A DNA stretch of 64,000 nt from Quatrionicoccus australiensis (GTDB lineage Bacteria; Pseudomonadota; Gammaproteobacteria; Burkholderiales; Rhodocyclaceae), in assembly GCF_020510425.1 (NCBI RefSeq), contig NZ_JAHBAH010000001.1, positions 4,073,001-4,137,000 on the forward strand. The letters run 5' to 3'. Shown piece after piece: positions 26,583 through 35,465 of the stretch. The first letter of the stretch is position 1. Each line of letters opens with the position of its first letter. Position numbers and translations under genes: made by a program. The notes beneath the pieces are model-generated. The model had not been told where the DNA came from and searched no databases. It worked only from the letters and a program-made list of their open reading frames with translations.

Positions 26583-29417
26583 TTGCCCCGCAACGCCTTC
26601 AACCTCCGTATTTCCACGCTGAGTGCCATTGCCACTGGCGTTCTGGTCATTCTGATCGGCGCCATGTTGTCCCGGTTTTTGTTTGTTGAATGGAAAACCT
26701 TCAACACGACCGGCGAGGGCCTCTGGGTGACCGAGGTTGCCTACAAGGGCATGATCGCAGCCGAAAAGGCCTCGTTCGAACGCGGTCCTTCCAACGGCGT
26801 CCTGGGCGATGGCGACCCGCCTGCTGCGGCGAAACGGGAACGTTTGGACAAGGCTCGCCTGGTGACGGATCAGGCCTTGCAGAATTTCATGGCAGCCATT
26901 CGCGGGCAATCATGTCCGCCCGGCTGTCCCATGGCCGCAGATATGTCGACCGTGATTGACCAGCTCGATAAGGCCCGCCATGTTGTCGAGCAGGTTTCTG
27001 CCATGCCGCGGCCGCAGAGATCGGCCGATCTGGTCACCCAGGCGGTCAACCAGATGTTTGCTGTCATTCCCGGGTTGATCCAGCTCACGGCAGAGTTGGC
27101 GCGGACCGCCATCGATATTGATCCGGGGGTTGAGCCGGCGATTTTGGGTGCGATGTATGCCGTCGAACTCCGGGAATACGCCGGCCGACTCGGCTCGCAA
27201 TTCACGGCAGCCCTCACCGAGCAAAAGCCGCTGACCTTGGCCGAGCAGCAAAAAATCAACATCCTGCGTGGTCGAATCGCGCAGTTGCATGATCTTATAG
27301 AAGTGCATACGCAGCAGTTGAAGGCGCAACCGCTCCAGAAAAATGCCTTCGACACGATGGAGGAGGACTATTTTCAGAAGGGGCTGAGCTTTGTCGATCA
27401 GGTCGAGGCGGCCAGCCGCGAGGGGCGTCCCTACGGCTTGAGTACCGCCGATTTTGCCGCACGTTACGTTCCCTACATGAAGTCCGTCGTTCTGTTGCGG
27501 GACGCCATGATGCAAACCGCCCTCGAGCGGGCCAAGGAACGGCATGCCGCCGCACTCGAGAGCCTGATCGTTGTTGCCGTGGTCGGTGCGCTCACCTTGA
27601 TGCTGGTGGGTATTCTCTTCCTGATGATTCGCTGGCGGGTGATCAATCCGCTGTTGCAAGTGACCAATGCCATTGTCGAAATTGCGCAAGGCAAGCTCGA
27701 TACGGAGCTTCCCGAGCCGGTGCACGAAGACGAAGTTGCCGAAATTCAGCGTGCCGTTGCCGTACTGAAAGCTGCCAGTACCGACAAGCAGCGCCTGGAG
27801 GATGAGCAAGGCCGGATTATTGAATCGATTCCCGGTGTTTTTTATGTTTTTGACAGCGCCGGTCGCTTCCTGATGTGGAATCGGAACTTTGAGAACTTTG
27901 TCGGGCTTTCTGCTGCCGAGATTGCTCAATCGCATCCACTCGATTTCTTTGATGGACAAGATAAAGACCGGATTGAAAAAGCCGTCATTGAAGTTTTTTC
28001 CGCGGGATCCTCCTCCATCGATGCGGTTCTTGTCGCCAAGGACGGCAAGCGGGCGCCTTATTTTTTCAACGGTTATCGCTTTGAGCGCAGTGAAGGGGTG
28101 GTCCTGATCGGTGTCGGTATCGATATCACCGAAAACGTACGTGCCAAGGCAGAACTCGAACAACACCAGGCCAGGCTGGAGGAACAGGTCGCCGAGCGAA
28201 CGCGCGAACTCGGGCAAGCCCTGGATGCGACGAAGGCTGCCAGCCTCGCCAAGAGCACTTTCCTTGCCAACATGAGTCACGAGTTTCGGACCCCGATGAA
28301 TGCCATCATGGGTATGACCGGCATGGCGCTCAGGCGTACCGAGGATCCCGGGCTCCGCGACCAGTTGGGCAAGATTGAAGGCGCCTCACGGCATCTGCTT
28401 GCCATCATCAATGACATCCTCGATATCTCCAAGATCGAGGCTGAGCGGTTGACGCTGGAAAAGAACGACTTTTTGCTCGGCGAGGTGCTGGAAAACATCA
28501 CCAGCCTGATTGAGCACAAGGTCCGCGCCAAGGGGCTCGCACTGCAGATCGACCTGCCCGAGGAAATTGCCGGACTTCAGCTGCGTGGTGATCCGGTACG
28601 CCTGGGCCAGATCCTGCTCAATTACACCGCCAATGCCGTCAAGTTCACCGAGCATGGCTCGATCACGGTGCGGGTCCGCTCGCAAGGGGAAACGCCGGAT
28701 GACGTGCTGCTGCGCATTGAGGTTGTCGATACCGGGATAGGGATTGCCGAAGAAGATCAAAAGCGCCTGTTCAAGGAGTTTGAACAAGCCGATGGCTCGA
28801 TGACTCGAAAATACGGTGGAACCGGGCTGGGTCTGGCGATCAGCAAGCGCCTGGCCATGCTCATGAAGGGTGAGGCGGGCGTCGAAAGCGAGCCCGGTAT
28901 CGGCAGCACCTTCTGGTGCACGCTTCGCCTGGACAAGAGCCGGAGCCTCGCCAGACCGATTGCAATACGTGCTGGCGAAACAGCCCTGGCCAGCCTGCAG
29001 GCCTCATTTGCCGGCACCTGTGTGCTGCTCGCTGAAGATGAGCCGATCAATCAGGAGGTGTCCTGCAGCCTGCTGGAAGAAGCGGGCCTGGTTGTTGATC
29101 TTGCGGTGGACGGGCAACAGGCCTTGGAACTGGCTCGACTAAACACTTACGCCTTGATCCTGATGGATATGCAGATGCCCAACCTGAATGGCATTGATGC
29201 CACGCGAGCCATTCGAACCCTGCCGGGCCACGCCGCCACTCCGATCCTGGCGATGACTGCCAATGCCTTCGAGGAGGACCGTCATGCCTGCATCGAAGCA
29301 GGCATGAACGATCACATCAGCAAGCCGGTGGATCCCGAGAGGCTGTACGAGACTTTGTTGCGATACCTGTCCGAGCAACACCGCCCGAGCGTTGATGACA
29401 TTCCGGCGGCAGGCTGA
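26583..29417 (+). CDS. Membrane hybrid sensor kinase with periplasmic domain, PAS and receiver
   Basis: 944-residue kinase. TM1 (about 12-34), a large periplasmic domain (about 35-320), TM2 (about 324-346), HAMP (about 346-400), PAS (about 410-520), coiled coil, HisKA with His566 (SHEFRTPMN), HATPase (DTGIGI, GGTGLGL) and receiver with Asp862 (LMDMQMP). The periplasmic part is helical with a CPPGC motif (Cys111, Cys115) that may bind a cofactor or form a disulfide. The start is TTG at 26583, the only in-frame option keeping TM1; a weak AGGA precedes it. The C-terminal half resembles the kinase at 4-2160. Confidence 0.88.
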   Translation: MPRNAFNLRISTLSAIATGVLVILIGAMLSRFLFVEWKTFNTTGEGLWVTEVAYKGMIAAEKASFERGPSNGVLGDGDPPAAAKRERLDKARLVTDQALQNFMAAIRGQSCPPGCPMAADMSTVIDQLDKARHVVEQVSAMPRPQRSADLVTQAVNQMFAVIPGLIQLTAELARTAIDIDPGVEPAILGAMYAVELREYAGRLGSQFTAALTEQKPLTLAEQQKINILRGRIAQLHDLIEVHTQQLKAQPLQKNAFDTMEEDYFQKGLSFVDQVEAASREGRPYGLSTADFAARYVPYMKSVVLLRDAMMQTALERAKERHAAALESLIVVAVVGALTLMLVGILFLMIRWRVINPLLQVTNAIVEIAQGKLDTELPEPVHEDEVAEIQRAVAVLKAASTDKQRLEDEQGRIIESIPGVFYVFDSAGRFLMWNRNFENFVGLSAAEIAQSHPLDFFDGQDKDRIEKAVIEVFSAGSSSIDAVLVAKDGKRAPYFFNGYRFERSEGVVLIGVGIDITENVRAKAELEQHQARLEEQVAERTRELGQALDATKAASLAKSTFLANMSHEFRTPMNAIMGMTGMALRRTEDPGLRDQLGKIEGASRHLLAIINDILDISKIEAERLTLEKNDFLLGEVLENITSLIEHKVRAKGLALQIDLPEEIAGLQLRGDPVRLGQILLNYTANAVKFTEHGSITVRVRSQGETPDDVLLRIEVVDTGIGIAEEDQKRLFKEFEQADGSMTRKYGGTGLGLAISKRLAMLMKGEAGVESEPGIGSTFWCTLRLDKSRSLARPIAIRAGETALASLQASFAGTCVLLAEDEPINQEVSCSLLEEAGLVVDLAVDGQQALELARLNTYALILMDMQMPNLNGIDATRAIRTLPGHAATPILAMTANAFEEDRHACIEAGMNDHISKPVDPERLYETLLRYLSEQHRPSVDDIPAAG

Positions 29418-29482
29418 AAACTCTCTGTTAGCCGCTTTCCGACGTCAATCGGGACCGCCCCGCCATCGGCCGGGCGGGTAGT

Positions 29483-30880
29483 TCAAGGCATGCGGAAAGT
29501 ACTCGCTTCTTCAGCCTGCAGTGCCGGATTGCGCGGTGAAAAGACCCGCAAGCGCAGCGCGTGCGTCCCTGTCGGCAAAGCATCAGCCGGCGCCGAGACG
29601 GTGACTTGCAGCGGCGCGATGCTGCCCGGTGCGGCGCTGACCGTATTGGCCCCGACGATTTGCAGCGCGGCATCGCCGACGACGGCGACAGCGACAGCGA
29701 ATTCCTGTGCTTCCTCGGACAGATTCATGACCTGCAAAGTGTAGGCGTTCTCGATGCGCCCGTCGGCCGTCTCGCGGGCAAGCACGCCGCGGTCGCGCAG
29801 CACGTCGAAACGCAGCTCGGCATGGCGGCTGACGGTCCACCCGCCCAGCAAGGCAAAAACCAGTAGCAGCGCCGCATAGGCGACGACGCGCGGACGCCGG
29901 AACCAGGCCTGGCGGCGCGGCACGGCGGCAAGTTCGTTTTCCGAGGCGAAGCGGATCAGCCCGGTCGGTGCGCCGATCCGCGTCATCACCTGATCGCAGG
30001 CATCGATGCACAGGCCGCAGTTGATGCAGGCGTATTGCAGGCCGTCGCGGATGTCGATGCCGGTCGGGCAGACCTGGACGCAGATGCCGCAATCGATGCA
30101 ATCGCCGGCCGGGGAACTGCGCCGCTGGCTGCTGCGCGGTTCGCCGCGCCCGTTGTCGTAGGCTACGCTGCGCGTTGCCGGGTCGAACATGACGCCCTGG
30201 AAGCGCGAATACGGGCACATGTGCTGGCACACCGCCTCGCGCGCCAGGCCGGCCTGGACGTACGTGAAGGCAGCGTAGAAGATCAGCCAGAAACCTTCCC
30301 AGGGACCGACCTGCCAGCCGGCCAGGGTCGGCAGCAACTCGCGGATCGGTGTGAAATAGCCGACGAAGGTGATTGCCGTCCACGCCGCCAGCGCCGCCCA
30401 GAGAGCGTGCTTGAGCGTTTTGCGGACAATCTTGTTCAAGGTGAGCGGGCCGCGGTCGAGTTGCAGGCGCGCCAGGTGGTCGCCCTCGACGCGCGCCTCG
30501 ATCCACGTGAACATGCTGGTATAGACCGTCTGCGGGCAGACGAAGCCGCAGAACAGGCGGCCGGCCAGCGCCGTGGTCAGAAACAACCCGGTCGCCGCGA
30601 TGAGCAGGACGAGGGCGAGCAGCAGCGCATCCTGCGGCCAGAGGACAAGGCCGAACAGGTAGAGTTTTTCGTGCGCGATATCAAAATGCACGGCCTGGCG
30701 CAGTTGACCGTTGGCCGGCCAGTTCAGCCAGCAGGCCCCGTAGAAGATGGCCTGGGTGAGGCCGACGCAGAGCCAGCGCAGGCGGTTGAAACGGCCGCTG
30801 ACGGCCTTGGCGTGGATCTTTCCCTGCTTGCGGTAAAGCTCGAGTTTGGCGGCGCGGATTTTACTGACGGGCTGGCCCAT
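29483..30880 (-). CDS. ccoG: Cytochrome oxidase accessory protein CcoG (FixG/RdxA)
   Basis: 465-residue membrane iron-sulfur protein needed for copper delivery/cbb3 oxidase assembly. It has about five membrane helices. An upstream CGFVCPQT and a QHMCPYSRFQ motif precede two ferredoxin-type 4Fe-4S motifs (CIDCGICVQVCP and CINCGLCIDACD). The C-terminal domain is immunoglobulin-like (about 350-465). All family hallmarks are visible and the length is standard. No ccoNOPQ genes lie in this window, so it stands apart from its usual operon or that operon is elsewhere. Confidence 0.93.
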   Translation of the reverse strand: MGQPVSKIRAAKLELYRKQGKIHAKAVSGRFNRLRWLCVGLTQAIFYGACWLNWPANGQLRQAVHFDIAHEKLYLFGLVLWPQDALLLALVLLIAATGLFLTTALAGRLFCGFVCPQTVYTSMFTWIEARVEGDHLARLQLDRGPLTLNKIVRKTLKHALWAALAAWTAITFVGYFTPIRELLPTLAGWQVGPWEGFWLIFYAAFTYVQAGLAREAVCQHMCPYSRFQGVMFDPATRSVAYDNGRGEPRSSQRRSSPAGDCIDCGICVQVCPTGIDIRDGLQYACINCGLCIDACDQVMTRIGAPTGLIRFASENELAAVPRRQAWFRRPRVVAYAALLLVFALLGGWTVSRHAELRFDVLRDRGVLARETADGRIENAYTLQVMNLSEEAQEFAVAVAVVGDAALQIVGANTVSAAPGSIAPLQVTVSAPADALPTGTHALRLRVFSPRNPALQAEEASTFRMP

Positions 30881-30961
30881 TTCCTGTTTCCCCGTATGGC
30901 GATGGCAAAGCCGAAGTAGAGCATCGCAGGTGAAACAGCAACAGATTCAGGATATCAGATT

Positions 30962-32389
30962 TTATATAGGCACAGATTGGCTGGCGGCGCCGGCCAGGCG
31001 GCCGAGCAGGGCGATGGCGGCCTCTTGCCGCGCATTGTCCGGATGCCCAAAATTGAGGCGCAGGAAGTTGCCGTACTCGCGCTTGGCGGAAAAGATCGGC
31101 CCCGGTGCCGTACTGACGCCGTGCGCCAAGGCCTGCCGATGGACGCCCAGCGCATCGACGCCGGCCGGCAGTTCCAGCCACAGGAAATAACCGCCTTGCG
31201 GCCGGGCGATGCGGGTACCCGGCGGAAAATGCCGCTCGACGCTGGTGACCATCGCCGCCGCCTGGGCTGCCAGACACTGCCGCAACTGGCGCAGATGCTT
31301 GTCGTAGCCGCCCTGTTTCAGGTAATTGGCCAGCCCGATCTGGATCGGCACGCTGGTCGCCAGGCTGCTGGTCAGCTTCTGGCGGCGGATCTGCTCGACG
31401 TAGCGGCCGGCCGCCACCCAACCGATGCGATAGCCCGGTGCCAGGCATTTGGAAAAGGATGAAACATGCATGACCAGCCCGTCATCGTCGAGCGCCTTGC
31501 TGCACAGCGGCGGCTGCGCGCCGAAATGCAGCTCGGCATAGACGTCGTCCTCGATCAGCGGCACCTGGTGCTGGCGGAGCAGGGCGATCAGCTCCTTTTT
31601 GCGCGCATCGGGCATCAGGCTGCCCGACGGATTCGAGAAATTGAGCATGCATAGGCAGGCCTTGACCGGATGTCGCGCCAGCACCTCGGCCAGCGCCTCC
31701 AGGCTGAGGCCGTCGCGCGGATGGGTCGGGATCTCGACGACCTTGAGACCCAAGCGTTCGGCCGCCTGCAGACCGGCGTAGAAGGTCGGCGACTCGACCG
31801 CGATCAGGTCGCCCGGCTTGGTCACCGCCTGCAGGCAGAGATTGATGCCTTCCATGGCACCGGCGGTGATGATGATTTCCTGTGGCGCCACGTTGGCGCC
31901 GTGCGCCAGGTAGCGCAACGCGAGCAGGCGGCGCAGTTCGGCATTGCCTGGCGGCAAATCGTTGAGCGTGTCCTGTGGCATGAGATGGCGGGCGGCTGTG
32001 GCCAGTGAGCGCCCGAGCTTGGCAAGCGGAAACAGCGCCGGCGACGGAAAGCTGGAGCCGAGCGGCAGCACGGCGCTGTCCTTGCTGCTGTCGAGAATGC
32101 GAAAGATGAAGTCGCTCACTTCCAGTCCGGTCGAATCGCTGCCGGGCTGCGTCATGCTCGGCTCGGGCAGGCGCGGATCAAAGCGGGCACGCACGAAGTA
32201 ACCGGACTTCGGTCGCGCCTCAACCAGGCCGCGACTTTCCAGCAACTGGTAGGCACTGCTCACGGTGATCGGGCTCAATCCCTGCGTCCGGCAAACCTGG
32301 CGGATCGAAGGCAAACGATCACCAGGCCGGAGCAGGCCGTCGGCAATCAGCTTTTCGGTAGTGGCAGCGAGCTTTTGGTAGAGACTCAT
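30962..32389 (-). CDS. MocR-type GntR regulator with aminotransferase domain
   Basis: 475-residue PLP-dependent regulator. An N-terminal GntR winged helix (about 1-75: GDRLPSIRQ, GLSPITVSSAYQLLESRGLV) is followed by a fold-type I aminotransferase domain (about 110-470). The PLP lysine lies in the SSFSKCLAPGYRIGW motif, preceded by the EDDVYAELHF strand. MocR proteins sense amines or amino acids; no divergent target gene is visible because the phage attachment site lies only 65 bases upstream. It is the last host gene left of the prophage. Confidence 0.9.
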   Translation of the reverse strand: MSLYQKLAATTEKLIADGLLRPGDRLPSIRQVCRTQGLSPITVSSAYQLLESRGLVEARPKSGYFVRARFDPRLPEPSMTQPGSDSTGLEVSDFIFRILDSSKDSAVLPLGSSFPSPALFPLAKLGRSLATAARHLMPQDTLNDLPPGNAELRRLLALRYLAHGANVAPQEIIITAGAMEGINLCLQAVTKPGDLIAVESPTFYAGLQAAERLGLKVVEIPTHPRDGLSLEALAEVLARHPVKACLCMLNFSNPSGSLMPDARKKELIALLRQHQVPLIEDDVYAELHFGAQPPLCSKALDDDGLVMHVSSFSKCLAPGYRIGWVAAGRYVEQIRRQKLTSSLATSVPIQIGLANYLKQGGYDKHLRQLRQCLAAQAAAMVTSVERHFPPGTRIARPQGGYFLWLELPAGVDALGVHRQALAHGVSTAPGPIFSAKREYGNFLRLNFGHPDNARQEAAIALLGRLAGAASQSVPI

Positions 32390-32454
32390 TCGCGAATGGT
32401 ATCAGCCAGGGAAACAAAACCTGAACGCAATCGGACGTGCTTGAAATATACGGT

Positions 32455-32471
32455 AGTTTACATAATACAAA
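32455..32471. other. attL: XerD-like arm and core of dif
   Basis: AGTTTACATAA (32455-32465) matches 9 of 11 positions of the E. coli XerD arm read as ATTTAACATAA. The central hexamer TACAAA (32466-32471) is identical to that in attR. The bases beyond (ACGCCCCAGCG) do not resemble a XerC arm and come from the phage. So the left junction holds only half a site and should be poorly recombinogenic. Confidence 0.8.
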
Positions 32472-32838
32472 ACGCCCCAGCGGCGAAAGTCAGTATTGGT
32501 GCGGCTTCAGCGGGGGCCGCTGTCACAAAGTTTGTGACAATTCCCATAATTAGCGCATAACTCGCCATTTTCCCGAAATTCTGCGCATTTGTGACAAAAG
32601 GGAGCCAGAAAGCGCGTTTCTCCTCCTTCCGCTCTGTTGCTAGTTCCGACGCTGCTATTACTGCTTTTAGCTCAACATTTAGCAGTTCCGATAATTTGAC
32701 GCATGCCATGGCCGGAAGTCCTCGCTGATGGGCCTTTGCGTTGGTTATATTGTTAGGAATAACGCCGAGATAGTCAGCTAACGCAGTAACGCTGCCTTTT
32801 TCAATAATTCCCGCTTCGATGTAGTCGCGCAGTTCCAT
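32458..32838 (-). CDS. Phage DUF3693-type regulator with C-terminal membrane segment
   Basis: 126-residue protein encoded opposite to the rest of the phage. The N-terminal helix-turn-helix (about 5-60: VTALADYLGVIPNNITNAKAHQRGLP) and the following ELKAVIAASELATERKEEKRAFW segment are typical of the DUF3693 inovirus family, thought to act as repressors. A hydrophobic C-terminus (about 92-126) follows. ATG 32838 has AAAGGA six bases upstream; the longer frame upstream is unsupported. Its stop (TAA, 32458-32460) is completed by host DNA at attL; in circular phage DNA the frame would extend 20 codons. Three operator-like repeats lie between it and rep. Confidence 0.8.
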   Translation of the reverse strand: MELRDYIEAGIIEKGSVTALADYLGVIPNNITNAKAHQRGLPAMACVKLSELLNVELKAVIAASELATERKEEKRAFWLPFVTNAQNFGKMASYALIMGIVTNFVTAAPAEAAPILTFAAGAFCIM

Positions 32839-32862
32839 TTCTAGTCCTTTAGCCATATTGAC

Positions 32863-32921
32863 CAACCAAAATTGATTGCGCTTAAATGCGATCAAATTTG
32901 GTTGTCTATCAATTTCGGTTG
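32863..32921. promoter_or_regulatory. Three operator-like repeats between the phage regulator and rep
   Basis: Three related 14-base elements: CAACCAAAATTGAT (32863-32876), then in the opposite orientation ATCAAATTTGGTTG (32891-32904) and ATCAATTTCGGTTG (32908-32921). The first two form a large inverted repeat. They fill the gap between the divergent regulator and rep genes, as operators of a phage lysogeny switch would. The rep ATG begins one base after the third copy. Confidence 0.7.
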
Positions 32922-34325
32922 ATGGGTCGACGATATCACAAGGGGCGTTTTGTGCGAATTCGCAAAAGTAACAAGCTGAAAGCTGTGTCTCCCGAACTGG
33001 TCGAGACTGCATCGCGCATGACTGCGGATGATTTCCGCACTGCCTTTGATCCGCTCGGCGCAGATCTGGCTCACCTCAAAAAACTAGACGTGCAAAACAA
33101 AGCTTCGCAACAGCGCCTTGCTCATACCTATGCTCCCCGGCTCCGCGGCGCGGAGCGGCCCGACGCGAAGGAGGGCGCGCAGCGCGGCGGATGCCCCCCC
33201 CATGCTAACAGGGGGGAAAAAGGTTCCGAAGGGGCAGAGCACGTCAAACTGGTGATTGAGGGTGGGGTTTTGAAGGAAGTCCCCAAGCGTCGCGGATTTG
33301 GTGGGGATTCCGCCTTCGTTGATTGGGTCAATTTCACCTTCAGTGAAGAGACCATTCTTAGCACTTCCCGTTCTGCTCGCCGTGTTGTGGAAATCGACGG
33401 CGAACTGTCGGAAGAATTCGACGGTGCAAACGGCATGGTTCCGGTGACGGATTACGAAGTCATGGTTGCCATGTCGGCCCGACTTGAATTCATCTTTGGC
33501 TTCGGTATCCGTGGCAAGCGCGGAAAGGGCATGCACTTCTACCGCGATTCGTGGGATATCGGCGATTCATGGGGCGTTGTTTGCCACGGCGGCAACCGCG
33601 GTAGCGTCCTCGTATCAATCAATGGTTCCGGGCTGGCAGCGGCCAAAACAGGCTGGGAAATGCGCCTGAAAAACTTCCTTGAAACTGCTGATCGTGGTCG
33701 TCTGACTCGCGTCGACTTCGCCCATGACGATTTCACGGGCGAGACATACAGCGTCGACAAGGCTGATCGCGACCATACGGACGGCCTTTTCCACATTCAC
33801 GGCATGCACCCGGACTGTGAGCATCGCGGCAACTGGAAACACCCGAACGGCAAGGGGCGCACCCTCAACATCGGCAACCGTAAAAATGGGAAGTTCTGCC
33901 GGGTCTATGAAAAAGGTCGCGAGCTGGGCGACAAAAACAGTGATTGGGTGCGCATTGAGGTCGAGTTTAAAAACGTCGACCGCGTTATCCCCCTGGACTG
34001 CTTGCTCGCTCCCGGTGAGTACCTCGCCGCGTCCTATCCGGCCTTTGCGTTCATCAGCGAAAAACAGTCACGCATCGAAACAAACCGGCGTGTTGCACAA
34101 GCCAATGTTGATAGCACCTTTGACTGGCTCCGCCATCAATGCGGTGCGTCCATCGGTCGTCTTGTCGATCTGTTCGGCGCAGATGACGTCCTGAAAAAAG
34201 TCGTTCGCGATGGCTTTCCGGCGTGGTTCAAGGTGCCCGACTTCAAGCTGGCTCCTGAAAGCATCCATCAATTTAGCCGTCAAGTTTTTCCGGTTGTCCT
34301 TTCTGAACAAGCTGCCGTCTGGTAG
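32922..34325 (+). CDS. Phage replication initiation protein (Rep_trans family)
   Basis: 467-residue rolling-circle replication initiator, functional equivalent of Ff pII. The conserved core (about 130-440) includes FVDWVNFTF, the LTRVDFAHDDFTGE metal-binding-like segment and the FCRVYEKGRELGD motif followed by WVRIEVEFKN, as in PF02486. An N-terminal region of about 110 residues is poorly conserved in appearance and contains a GC-rich, hairpin-bearing insert (33140-33216) that may be the replication origin. No good ribosome site precedes ATG 32922; starts further downstream (e.g. 33018) cannot be excluded. Confidence 0.85.
   Translation: MGRRYHKGRFVRIRKSNKLKAVSPELVETASRMTADDFRTAFDPLGADLAHLKKLDVQNKASQQRLAHTYAPRLRGAERPDAKEGAQRGGCPPHANRGEKGSEGAEHVKLVIEGGVLKEVPKRRGFGGDSAFVDWVNFTFSEETILSTSRSARRVVEIDGELSEEFDGANGMVPVTDYEVMVAMSARLEFIFGFGIRGKRGKGMHFYRDSWDIGDSWGVVCHGGNRGSVLVSINGSGLAAAKTGWEMRLKNFLETADRGRLTRVDFAHDDFTGETYSVDKADRDHTDGLFHIHGMHPDCEHRGNWKHPNGKGRTLNIGNRKNGKFCRVYEKGRELGDKNSDWVRIEVEFKNVDRVIPLDCLLAPGEYLAASYPAFAFISEKQSRIETNRRVAQANVDSTFDWLRHQCGASIGRLVDLFGADDVLKKVVRDGFPAWFKVPDFKLAPESIHQFSRQVFPVVLSEQAAVW
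33140..33216. other. Hairpin-rich segment inside rep, candidate replication origin
   Basis: A perfect 7-bp hairpin (GCTCCGC / GCGGAGC with GGC loop, 33140-33156) is followed by a very GC-rich stretch. Then a run of eight C (33194-33201) faces six G (33211-33216) across a short loop. The encoded residues are low-complexity (Arg/Gly/Pro/Ala) and sit outside the conserved Rep domain. Rolling-circle phages often carry the nick site next to hairpins within or near rep. That this is the origin is inference. Confidence 0.45.
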
Positions 34326-34345
34326 CACAAATGGAGATTCAAAAA

Positions 34346-34645
34346 ATGGAAGCAAAAACGCAATGTCTGGTACTCGGTGCCAAGTTCTTCAAGGGCGAAA
34401 TTGAAGGTCAGCATCACGACATGACCAAGCTTTTCGTAGCCATGCCGGTGTCGGAGAAGGATACGGCCAGCTACGGCAAAGCTGGCCATGATGCGATTGA
34501 CCTCAAGTTCGGTACCTCGGAAGAGTATCAAAAGCTGAAGTCTCTCCCGTTTCCGATCATGGCCGAACTCGGCCTGAAGCTGACGACGGACGGCTATGAA
34601 GTGCTGTCCTTCCGCGCCATTTCGCAGCAGCCAAAGGCCGCTTAA
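34346..34645 (+). CDS. Phage single-stranded-DNA-binding protein (gV-like)
   Basis: 99-residue protein in the position of the Ff gene V product, directly after rep. It has the beta-rich pattern of small inovirus SSBs (CLVLGAKFFKGEIEG, LFVAMPV, GYEVLSFRAISQ). It should coat new viral strands and switch replication to packaging. I prefer ATG 34346, which has GGAG nine bases upstream, over the in-frame ATG at 34331 that has none. The next gene starts two bases after its stop. Confidence 0.75.
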   Translation: MEAKTQCLVLGAKFFKGEIEGQHHDMTKLFVAMPVSEKDTASYGKAGHDAIDLKFGTSEEYQKLKSLPFPIMAELGLKLTTDGYEVLSFRAISQQPKAA

Positions 34646-34647
34646 TC

Positions 34648-34887
34648 ATGTCTCTGCTCGACGTTCGCAGGGTTTATGTCGTACAGGACCGGGCGACCGG
34701 TTCGTTCGTCGACATCAATATGAGCTTCGTTTTTTCGCTCAAGCATGCGGCGCGGGCAGAGTCTCTTGATGTTGTACGGGAGTCGATGAACTGCGCGATC
34801 TATGACGGCACGCTGGATTGCCCGATGGGCTATGACGTTCACACCTTCTTCGTGCCGGCCAACGAGTGGGAAGCGTCCGCGTCATGA
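34648..34887 (+). CDS. Small phage protein, unknown function
   Basis: 79-residue protein with no signal peptide and no membrane segment. It starts with DVRRVYVVQDRATGSFVD, a beta-hairpin-like segment, and has two cysteines flanking MGYD near the C-terminus. Located between SSB and the secreted 88-residue protein, whose start overlaps its stop by four bases (ATGA). I do not recognise a family. Position suggests an early or assembly-related gene. Confidence 0.65.
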   Translation: MSLLDVRRVYVVQDRATGSFVDINMSFVFSLKHAARAESLDVVRESMNCAIYDGTLDCPMGYDVHTFFVPANEWEASAS

Positions 34888-35150
34888 CTCGCTTAAATCT
34901 CTCGATGCTCTGGCTTCTCTTCTCTTTTCCGTGTCTTGCTCACGCTGATACGGCCATGGAAATCATCTATGGCAAGTGGGTCAAGGTCACTCCGTCAGAG
35001 GTTCTTAAGCCCGTGTCGGACTACGTTCCGCCGCGCTCCGCTGCTGGTGCTGTCACCAACGAATATAAGCGCAAGCCGGAGGGGCAGGTTGTTATTCACG
35101 CCTTCCAAAATCCCGTTCCTGCGCCCTTCGTAAAGCCGGGGTCCAAGTAA
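34884..35150 (+). CDS. Exported small phage protein, unknown function
   Basis: 88-residue protein with a signal peptide (LSMLWLLFSFPCLAHA, cleavage near residue 21). The mature part of about 66 residues is Pro-rich and basic. It is translationally coupled to both neighbours: ATGA overlap upstream and TAATG overlap downstream. It may be a minor virion or periplasmic assembly protein; I recognise no family. Confidence 0.65.
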   Translation: MTRLNLSMLWLLFSFPCLAHADTAMEIIYGKWVKVTPSEVLKPVSDYVPPRSAAGAVTNEYKRKPEGQVVIHAFQNPVPAPFVKPGSK

Positions 35151-35401
35151 TGGCCGTCTGCACCTCTCTTGCCCTTGTCTCCGGTGTCCAGGTGCTGTCT
35201 CCGACTGCCGTTGATCCATCGGTGTGCTCTGGCCCTGTCGTCCTGTCCTCGACTGAATATGTCAATTGGACTGCCCAAATAGCCGCGTTCGGCTGGGATT
35301 CTGGTCTGTTTGAAAAGACATGGCAGGGTGGCCTGCTCATTTTTGCTACTGGTTTCGGTGTCGGCCTGCTTATTTCTCTAGTCCGAAAGCTTCGCGTCTA
35401 G
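35150..35401 (+). CDS. Small phage membrane protein, possible minor coat
   Basis: 83-residue protein with two Cys near the N-terminus (Cys4, Cys26) and one membrane helix near the C-terminus (LLIFATGFGVGLLISLV) ending in basic RKLRV. No cleavable signal peptide is clear. The helix plus a short basic tail and the position immediately before the major coat gene suit a minor coat protein (pVII/pIX role), by inference. The start overlaps the previous stop (TAATG). Confidence 0.65.
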   Translation: MAVCTSLALVSGVQVLSPTAVDPSVCSGPVVLSSTEYVNWTAQIAAFGWDSGLFEKTWQGGLLIFATGFGVGLLISLVRKLRV

Positions 35402-35465
35402 TTCCTGCTGCGTCGATCTTGAACAGTCGACGCGGTTTATCCAACCTCTCTAAAGGAGAAAAACC

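Noticed and set aside
32839..33012. N-terminal extension of the phage regulator to 184 residues
   Set aside because: The extension covers the operator repeats and the divergent rep start and has no ribosome site, whereas ATG 32838 has AAAGGA at good spacing.
35081..35095. A possible additional KOPS at the GGGGCAGGT in the phage
   Set aside because: It matches only GGGCAGGT, one base off GGGNAGGG, so it was not counted.
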